Below, piece by piece: positions 58,561-64,000 of a stretch of 64,000 nt of DNA (position 1 is its first letter; every line of letters begins with the position of its first letter). Under the pieces are notes generated by a model that was not told the origin of the DNA, made no database searches, and saw only the letters and a list, made by a program, of their open reading frames with translations. The translations under genes were made by a program, and so were the position numbers. The stretch is from Limosilactobacillus antri DSM 16041 (GTDB lineage: Bacteria; Bacillota; Bacilli; Lactobacillales; Lactobacillaceae), in the NCBI RefSeq assembly GCF_000160835.1, contig NZ_GG700733.1, positions 332,325 through 396,324 on the forward strand, read 5' to 3'.

Positions 58561-61222
58561 TGTGTGCTTCCTTTCTTAATCGCAGCCACTTGTCGAATTC
58601 TGCCACTAGCATAATCAGGCAGGAAAAGACCACCACGGCCAGCCATTCGGTCAGGCTAATCCCCGTTACGTGGAAGGCGGACTGCATGAACGGCACGTAG
58701 GTCAAGATTAGCTGGAAGGCCAGCATGATCCCAATCACCAGCCAGGCCTTGCCGGTAATCGTTTTAATCTGGCTGAGCCCATACCGGTCGCTTCGGATAC
58801 TGAAGAAATAGAACAGCTTGCTGATAACGATGACGTTAATCATCATGGTAGTCGCGTTGACGACGCTGCTGCCGTGGCCAGTGAACCAGTCGTAGGAGAC
58901 CAGGGCAAAGATCGCCATCAGGGCGGAAACGTAGCCCATTTGAATCAGGTCGTGGCGACCCATTAGCCGGGCAGAAACTGGCCGTGGTGGCCGGTTCATC
59001 AAGCCCGGCGCGGCCTTTTCAAAGACAAAGGCGAACTGGATTGTGATGGCGGCCACCAGGTTGATCCAGAGCAGCTGGACCGGCTGCAGCGGGACCTGTT
59101 GGGCGGTCAAAATCGAAAAGGCGACGACCAGGCCTTCGGCAAAGGAGGTCGGCAAAAGGAAGAGGATACTCTTCTTGATGTTATCGTAAATCCGCCGGCC
59201 CTCTTCAATGACCGCGGCCATCGTGGCGAAGTTGTCGTCACCGAGAATCATATCGGCGGCGTCCTTGGCGACATCGGTTCCCTTGATTCCCATTGCGACC
59301 CCAATGTCAGCCTGTTTTAACGCCGGGGCGTCATTAACCCCGTCACCAACCATGGCGGTGACCAGCTGGTCCTTTTGCAGGGCGTTGACGATTTCGAGCT
59401 TGTTTTGCGGGGTGGTCCGGGCAAAGACCTGGTTGTCTTTTGCGGCGGTTGCCTGTTCATCAGGAGAAAGCCGGTCCCATTCGGCGCCGGTGATTGCGTG
59501 AATTTCGCCGGGGGCCAGCCCTAGCTGGTGCCCAATCGCCCGGGCAGTTTGCGGGTCGTCACCCGTAATCATCTTTACGGCCACGCCAGCCCGGTTCATC
59601 TGCTTCAGGGCGGCAATCACTTCTTCACGGGGGGCGTCTTGCAGGGCAGCCAGTCCCAGCAGGTGGATGCCCCGGTAGAGGTGGTCGTGTTCGACCTCTA
59701 GCAGGTTTTCACCGGTGACGGTCTGGTAGCCAAGGGCGATCACCCGCTTGCCCTGCTGGGACCACTCATTGACCCGGCGCTGCCACTTGGCGGCGTCGAA
59801 GTGCGGGTCCGCTTGAGCGGCCATCCCAAAAAGCTTATCCGGAGATCCCTTGACAAAGATGACCTGGCGGCCGTTCGCCTGGTCTTTCGTCAGTTCGGCA
59901 ATGTAGCGGTAGTCCGAGTCGAAGGGCAGGAGGTCCAGCGGTTCAAACGGGGACTGGTAGTCAACGCCCAACACTTTCCGGTAGAGGGTTAAAAAGGCTC
60001 CGTCCGTCGGCTCCCCGTTGATGGTCCACTTACCATTTTCTTCGGCCAAGACAGTGTCGTTAGCCTGGAAACCTGCTTCCAAGAGGAGCTTGAGCTGGTC
60101 GGTCAATTCTGTGGGTTGCCCATTTGCCAGTAGCTGACCCTCGGGTGCGTAACCGGTCCCGGTAACCGTGTAGTGGCGGTCGCCGGACCAAAGTTCGATT
60201 GCGGTCATTTCATTTTTCGTCAGCGTCCCGGTCTTGTCGGTCGCAATCACGTCGACCGACCCCAGGGTTTCTACCGCCGGCATCGACTTGATAATCGTCT
60301 GGTAGCGTTTGGCCATCTTAGAAACCCCAAAGGCCAGAATGACCGAGGTGGTGGCGGGGAGCCCTTCAGGGATTGAGCCCACCAGCATGGCAACGACGGC
60401 CAGGGCGAGGGCCGGCAGGGAGTAAATTTGGAGGAAGAAGCCGACCACAAAGATGATCGCCGAACCGATGATGGTAATGTAGGACACTACCGTTCCTACA
60501 TGGTCGATTTCCTTGGTCAGCCGGGTCTTCTTCGGCTTGATCTGGGCGACCTCTTGGGAAATCTTCCCGATTTCGGTCTGCTCACCGGTAGCAACGACAA
60601 TGCCGATCCCGCTTCCGCTGGTGACCGCGGTCGACGAGTAGGCCATGTTGACCCGGTCCGCCAGGGGAACGTCCGGGTCGGTTAACGCTTCGTCGGTCTT
60701 AATGACCGAGTTGGTTTCCCCGGTCAGGGCCGATTCTTCAATCCGGAGGTTGTCAGCCGAAACGATTCGCAGGTCGGCTGGTACATTGTCCCCAGCTTCA
60801 AGGAAGACGACGTCACCGACTACTAAGTTGGCGGCGTCAACATCCTGGCGCTGGCCGTCCCGGTAGACGGTCGCGTGTTGGGCCATCATTTCCTGAATCT
60901 TGGCGAGGGCGTTGGCAGCGCTGGTTTCTTGGAAGTAGCCGATCAGCGAGTTTAAGATGACTACCGCCAGGATGACGATGGCATCAGTATAGTGGCCGAT
61001 TAAAATCGTCAGCAGGGTGGCAACGAGCAGGATGTAAATCACGATGTTATTAAACTGGCGCAGGAAAATCTTCCATTTTGGCGTTGGCTTAACTTCCAAA
61101 ATGTTCTTACCGTCCTTGGCAAGCCGCTGCTGAGCCTCGTGAGCGCTCAGACCGGTAGTCAATTCTGTTAGACCGTTGGCTTGCATAATTTCGTCAGTAG
61201 TTAGTTGGTATGCTTGTTTCAT
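58547..61222 (-). CDS. P-type cation-transporting ATPase (Ca2+/P2 type)
   Basis: An 891-residue pump. The phosphorylation site DKTGTLTKNEMT has Asp329; the actuator TGET loop is at 167-170; the membrane site GSIPEGLPATTSV (283-295) and the hinge MVGDGVNDAPALKQADIGVA are intact. About ten helices are seen. The sequence resembles bacterial Ca2+ or Na+/K+-like P2 ATPases (PMR1/LCA-type); ion identity is not certain. GAAGGAG precedes ATG 61222. A 310-base gap upstream shows no gene and no manganese riboswitch. Confidence 0.92.
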   Translation of the reverse strand: MKQAYQLTTDEIMQANGLTELTTGLSAHEAQQRLAKDGKNILEVKPTPKWKIFLRQFNNIVIYILLVATLLTILIGHYTDAIVILAVVILNSLIGYFQETSAANALAKIQEMMAQHATVYRDGQRQDVDAANLVVGDVVFLEAGDNVPADLRIVSADNLRIEESALTGETNSVIKTDEALTDPDVPLADRVNMAYSSTAVTSGSGIGIVVATGEQTEIGKISQEVAQIKPKKTRLTKEIDHVGTVVSYITIIGSAIIFVVGFFLQIYSLPALALAVVAMLVGSIPEGLPATTSVILAFGVSKMAKRYQTIIKSMPAVETLGSVDVIATDKTGTLTKNEMTAIELWSGDRHYTVTGTGYAPEGQLLANGQPTELTDQLKLLLEAGFQANDTVLAEENGKWTINGEPTDGAFLTLYRKVLGVDYQSPFEPLDLLPFDSDYRYIAELTKDQANGRQVIFVKGSPDKLFGMAAQADPHFDAAKWQRRVNEWSQQGKRVIALGYQTVTGENLLEVEHDHLYRGIHLLGLAALQDAPREEVIAALKQMNRAGVAVKMITGDDPQTARAIGHQLGLAPGEIHAITGAEWDRLSPDEQATAAKDNQVFARTTPQNKLEIVNALQKDQLVTAMVGDGVNDAPALKQADIGVAMGIKGTDVAKDAADMILGDDNFATMAAVIEEGRRIYDNIKKSILFLLPTSFAEGLVVAFSILTAQQVPLQPVQLLWINLVAAITIQFAFVFEKAAPGLMNRPPRPVSARLMGRHDLIQMGYVSALMAIFALVSYDWFTGHGSSVVNATTMMINVIVISKLFYFFSIRSDRYGLSQIKTITGKAWLVIGIMLAFQLILTYVPFMQSAFHVTGISLTEWLAVVVFSCLIMLVAEFDKWLRLRKEAHNDQD

Positions 61223-61404
61223 TTTGCTCCTTCGTCAAGTAGTAAAGCGACATTACAACGGGCCAATCTGGCGGGGTTAGTGCGGCTTTATTGTGATGCG
61301 TTGTTCTCCTCCTATCTGAATACTTGCTAACCTTAGCCTACCATATTTCAGTCAGCGACTAGCTGCTGTTAAAAAAAATTTAACTTATTTTTGCTCGACG
61401 ACAC

Positions 61405-61446
61405 AAAAAAGCACCAGAAATCGTTTCAATCCGGCTTCTGGTACTT
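61405..61446 (-). terminator. Terminator of lrgAB
   Basis: On minus, AGTACCAGAA.CCG/CG.TTTCTGGTGCT then TTTTTT. The rest of 61223-61532 shows an unattached AGGAGGAG and an ACAACG/CGTTGT pair in the ATPase leader but no gene. Confidence 0.85.
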
Positions 61447-61532
61447 AGCGATTGTAAAAACGGGGTGGCTTGAGAGGAGAACGCGGTCAGATACTAGTAA
61501 GCACCTTGCCTGTTTTTCGCAAGCAACGCCAC

Positions 61533-62273
61533 TTACATGAAAAGGTGGGCGTATAAGGGGACCAAGATGTCCATTGCAAGAGAAATGATGAGGACGGACA
61601 CCCCGGCCATTGCTCCTTGGACCTTACCAATTTGGAGGGCCTTGACGGAACCAACCGTGTGACCAGCTGAACCAAGTCCTAACCCAGTAGCGACCGGGGA
61701 AATTTTTCTAAGTCCCAGGTACTTGATTAAAATCCCCGAGAGGGCGTAGATGACCACGGCATTTAAGATACATGCCATTGCAGTGATTGCGGGAACCCCG
61801 TGAACTCCAGCGGCAATTGGCATTGCGACAGCAGTCGTTGCTGCTTGGGGGAGCATTGAAGCGGTCGACGCGGTGGAAAGGCCAAATGCCTTACATACGA
61901 GTTGGATCAATGCCAGGGAGATAAAGCCGCCGACAAAACAGATTACGATAATGTCAAACCAGTATTTCTTGAATACTTTGCTGACCCGGTAGATTGGGAT
62001 CGCGAAAGCCACAGTTGCGGGATTGAGGAACCAGAAAATTAAGTTGCCGCCTGGTAGGTAATACTTAGTGTATACGGCAGCGGTGTCCATGTGGGTGAGT
62101 TTTCCCCAGATCATCAGGGTGAAAATCCCCAGGAGCATCCCGACGAGCAAGGGGTTGAAGAGGAAGAAGCCGTTGCTCTTTTTAGAGAGCCACATCCCAA
62201 TCATGTAGGCGACGAGTGAGATTAAAATCCCAGTAAAGGGCAGTGTTAAATTAGACAAGATTGTGCTTGTCAT
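61533..62273 (-). CDS. lrgB: LrgB, antiholin-like / murein hydrolase regulator family
   Basis: A 246-residue membrane protein with about six helices (FFLFNPLLVGMLLGIFTLMI, PATVAFAIPIYRVSKVFKKY, SMLPQAATTAVAMPIAAGVH). It works with LrgA; in other Firmicutes the pair influences autolysis and exports or imports pyruvate. ATG 62273, 9 bases after AAGGAGG, overlaps lrgA by 23 bases. Confidence 0.94.
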   Translation of the reverse strand: MTSTILSNLTLPFTGILISLVAYMIGMWLSKKSNGFFLFNPLLVGMLLGIFTLMIWGKLTHMDTAAVYTKYYLPGGNLIFWFLNPATVAFAIPIYRVSKVFKKYWFDIIVICFVGGFISLALIQLVCKAFGLSTASTASMLPQAATTAVAMPIAAGVHGVPAITAMACILNAVVIYALSGILIKYLGLRKISPVATGLGLGSAGHTVGSVKALQIGKVQGAMAGVSVLIISLAMDILVPLYAHLFM

Positions 62274-62709
62274 GGTCAATGACCTCCTTTGGCTGCTGGT
62301 CTGGTTGCGAATTGGTGATTTTGTGGTGGATTTTCATCACCAGCGCACCGGTGTAAGCAATGACGACCAAGAGGATGATCGTTGAGATGATAATTACGAT
62401 CACATCCTGCAGACCCTCTTGTCGCATAATATTCAGGTGGGCGGCGAGCTGCACTCCTGATGGAACGAAGAGGAATGCAATCAAACCGATCATAAAGTCA
62501 CCGAATCTTTCAACCTGTTCCAGTTTGACGATTTTTAGTTCGAGTAAGATGTACAGGAGTGCCATCCCAATCAGCGGGGTCGGGACAACAAGGCTCTTTG
62601 GAAACATACTTGAGATAATTTGGGAAACGAAAAGCACTACCGCAAAAATCCCCATTTGGACAATGATATTGGCAGCTTTCTTTTCTCCTTCCCGGTGCTG
62701 ATTTTTCAT
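62251..62709 (-). CDS. lrgA: LrgA, antiholin-like protein
   Basis: A 152-residue holin-like protein with four helices and the LrgA/CidA signature VPTPLIGMALLYILL. A hydrophilic C-terminus rich in Gln and Lys follows. GGAGGAG precedes ATG 62709. It is divergent from lytS, whose two-component product normally activates lrgAB. Confidence 0.93.
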   Translation of the reverse strand: MKNQHREGEKKAANIIVQMGIFAVVLFVSQIISSMFPKSLVVPTPLIGMALLYILLELKIVKLEQVERFGDFMIGLIAFLFVPSGVQLAAHLNIMRQEGLQDVIVIIISTIILLVVIAYTGALVMKIHHKITNSQPDQQPKEVIDHDKHNLV

Positions 62710-62973
62710 TTGGAACTCCTCCTTACATTGGCTTTCCCTGCTTATAACTTTACGGCTTTAATATAGTCTGTTTTAGCAAGCTTGTGGATACTTTCACGAT
62801 GAACCGCCGCTGTACGGTGACCAAATGCTTATCTCGCCGGATTAAATACTTGGCTGGCGGCATGAATTGCTCAGCTGCATTAGTCGAACCAGGCTAGACA
62901 GCCCGGCCCGGAACATTTATCATAGACGCAACCAGGCCATCTTTTGGCTCGATTATTAAGAAAGGTGGAGAGC
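62710..62973. promoter_or_regulatory. Divergent control region of lrgAB and lytS
   Basis: 264 bases without a gene. A TATATT and a TTATAA on minus are possible lrgA -10 boxes, but no well-spaced -35 is evident. The position suggests LytR-type binding sites; I could not identify a convincing repeat pair. Confidence 0.4.
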
Positions 62974-64000
62974 GTGTTGCTTGACCTATCAGTTTTGATG
63001 GCGGAGCGGGTCGGCTTTGTCATTATTCTGGCCTTCCTGCTGGTCAACATTCCTTATTTTCGCAAGCTCTTGTTTCACCGGAGCTTTTCTTCAGCAGTCC
63101 AGCTAATTTTAATTTTTTCCTTATTTGCGATTCTCACCGACCTGACGGGGATTGAGTTAGACCCCAATAACGTCATCCAAAACCAGTCCCTGTTGACCCA
63201 TGTCCCATCGACCTACTCCGTCGTCAATGCACGGATCCTGTCGGTGACGGTGGCGGGGATCATTGGCGGACCCTGGGTTGGCAGCACGGTCGGCTTGATT
63301 GCCGGAAGTTTCCGGGTCCTCCAGGGCGGACTCGCCCAGCAGGCGTGGTTTTACGTGCCGAGTTCAGTGTTGATTGGGATTGCCTCGGGCTTGCTGTATA
63401 AAAACCGGCGGACATCCTTTGCAACCATGACCGCCTCCAAGGCTTTTTTTGTCGGGCTAAGCATGGAATTGGTCCAAATGGTCTTTATTCTGCTTTTCAG
63501 CCCGACCGGCTGGAAACTGGTGCGGGTGATCGCCATCCCGATGACGATTATCTCTTCGATTGGGACGTCAATTTTTATTTCAATCATCACGATGTACCTG
63601 CGCCAGGAGCAGGAAACCAAAGCGACCCAGACGCAATCGGTCCTGCAGTTAGCCAGCGAAACGCTTCCCTACTTCCGTAACGGCTTGACGATGAGTTCGG
63701 CCCAGCAGATCGTGAAAATTATCAAGGAGCACACGAACTTTGACGCCATTAGTATCACCAACCGGGAAATAATCCTGGCCCACATTGGTGCCGCTAGTGA
63801 CCACCATATTGCTGGCAAAACCTTAGCGACGCAGCTGTCGCAGTCGGTGACTACTTCCGGCAAGGTCCAGGTCGCCCGAACGGCCAAGGCCATCGGCTGT
63901 GCCCACCCTGACTGCCCCTTAGAAGCGGCGGTGGTAGTACCACTGAGTGCTCACCACGAAATCGTCGGCACTCTCAAGATGTACTACGTTGACAGCTGGC
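62974..64000 (+). CDS. lytS: LytS sensor histidine kinase, 5' part (runs off the window)
   Basis: The open frame from GTG 62974 (GGTGGAG just upstream) has 342 codons with no stop. The product starts with LLDLSVLMAERVGFVIILAF and carries the 5TM-LYT sensor (NARILSVTVAGIIGGPWVGS TVGLIAG, then FFVGLSMELVQMVFILLFSP) with six or so helices to about residue 205. A GAF-like domain begins near residue 225 (AQQIVKIIKEHTNFDAISIT). The histidine kinase region lies beyond the edge. It normally pairs with a LytR response regulator, expected next. Confidence 0.93.
   Translation, partial: MLLDLSVLMAERVGFVIILAFLLVNIPYFRKLLFHRSFSSAVQLILIFSLFAILTDLTGIELDPNNVIQNQSLLTHVPSTYSVVNARILSVTVAGIIGGPWVGSTVGLIAGSFRVLQGGLAQQAWFYVPSSVLIGIASGLLYKNRRTSFATMTASKAFFVGLSMELVQMVFILLFSPTGWKLVRVIAIPMTIISSIGTSIFISIITMYLRQEQETKATQTQSVLQLASETLPYFRNGLTMSSAQQIVKIIKEHTNFDAISITNREIILAHIGAASDHHIAGKTLATQLSQSVTTSGKVQVARTAKAIGCAHPDCPLEAAVVVPLSAHHEIVGTLKMYYVDSW

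Noticed and set aside
61223..61400. yybP-ykoY manganese riboswitch before the P-type ATPase
   Set aside because: The conserved purine-rich core could not be found; only an isolated AGGAGGAG and a weak ACAACG/CGTTGT pair.
1..64000. tRNA, rRNA, CRISPR, IS or prophage
   Set aside because: No T-arm-like GTTCGAATC series, no regularly spaced repeats, no transposase, integrase or phage genes were seen on either strand.

Overview
The window looks like chromosomal DNA of a lactic acid bacterium of the family Lactobacillaceae, most plausibly a Limosilactobacillus-like species (inference from gene content and style). Supporting evidence is the roughly 50% GC coding style with strong AGGAGG ribosome binding sites, two T-box leaders, a YkoEDC thiamine transporter under a TPP riboswitch, C69 dipeptidases, a YSIRK/LPXTG surface protein, lrgAB-lytS, and CcpA-type cre sites. 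I see no rRNA, tRNA, CRISPR array, insertion sequence or prophage. Most genes are housekeeping or transport genes in short operons separated by strong hairpin terminators.

Layout. 0-2.4 kb: a BrnQ branched-chain amino acid carrier and a ROK kinase. 2.5-5.1 kb (minus): a TetM-type ribosomal-protection GTPase homologue and a universal stress protein. 5.2-7.3 kb: lipoate-protein ligase behind a perfect cre, then two coupled genes of unknown function. 7.26-7.72 kb: a strong promoter with a candidate structured RNA, a 24-residue membrane microprotein and a perfect bidirectional terminator. 7.76-11.03 kb (minus): XRE regulator, SAM-methyltransferase-like protein, pentapeptide-repeat protein and MFS exporter in a row. 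11.1-14.7 kb: hydrolase and DUF1304 genes, a dispersed structured repeat, a CPA1 antiporter. 14.8-18.0 kb (minus): DUF4870, then ykoEDC under a TPP riboswitch. 18-22.5 kb: TauE exporter, nucleoside hydrolase, ferredoxin-NADP reductase, D,D-carboxypeptidase. 22.6-32.8 kb: an AT-richer block with YitT, PepQ, an ABC importer operon with a frameshifted permease and a translationally coupled GT4 glycosyltransferase, and two C69 dipeptidases. 33-41.4 kb: LtaS, phosphatase, a second copy of the dispersed repeat, CDF transporter, NhaC under a (probably tyrosine) T-box, CorA, RluA. 41.4-44.7 kb: TerC, thioredoxin and an LPXTG surface protein. 44.7-49.2 kb (minus): MATE exporter and a TrpXYZ-type ABC importer preceded by a Trp-containing leader peptide with tandem terminators. 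49.3-52.4 kb: ABC-F, an integral membrane protein, a glucosaminidase. 52.5-54.1 kb: a second BrnQ under an isoleucine T-box. 54.1-62.7 kb: DUF2325 protein, DHH phosphoesterase, DUF421/DUF3290 pair (the latter with an amber stop), HAD phosphatase, P-type ATPase, lrgAB. The 3' edge carries the first 342 codons of lytS.

Amino-acid supply is a recurring theme: three uptake systems are each read by a different RNA device (Ile T-box, probable Tyr T-box, candidate Trp leader-peptide attenuator), with peptide-degrading enzymes nearby. The most unusual items are the Trp leader peptide, the dispersed structured repeat (two good copies plus one diverged), the RNA/microprotein locus at 7.3-7.7 kb, the XRE-methyltransferase-pentapeptide-MFS row, the glycosyltransferase locked to an ABC importer, and two genes broken by single-base changes.
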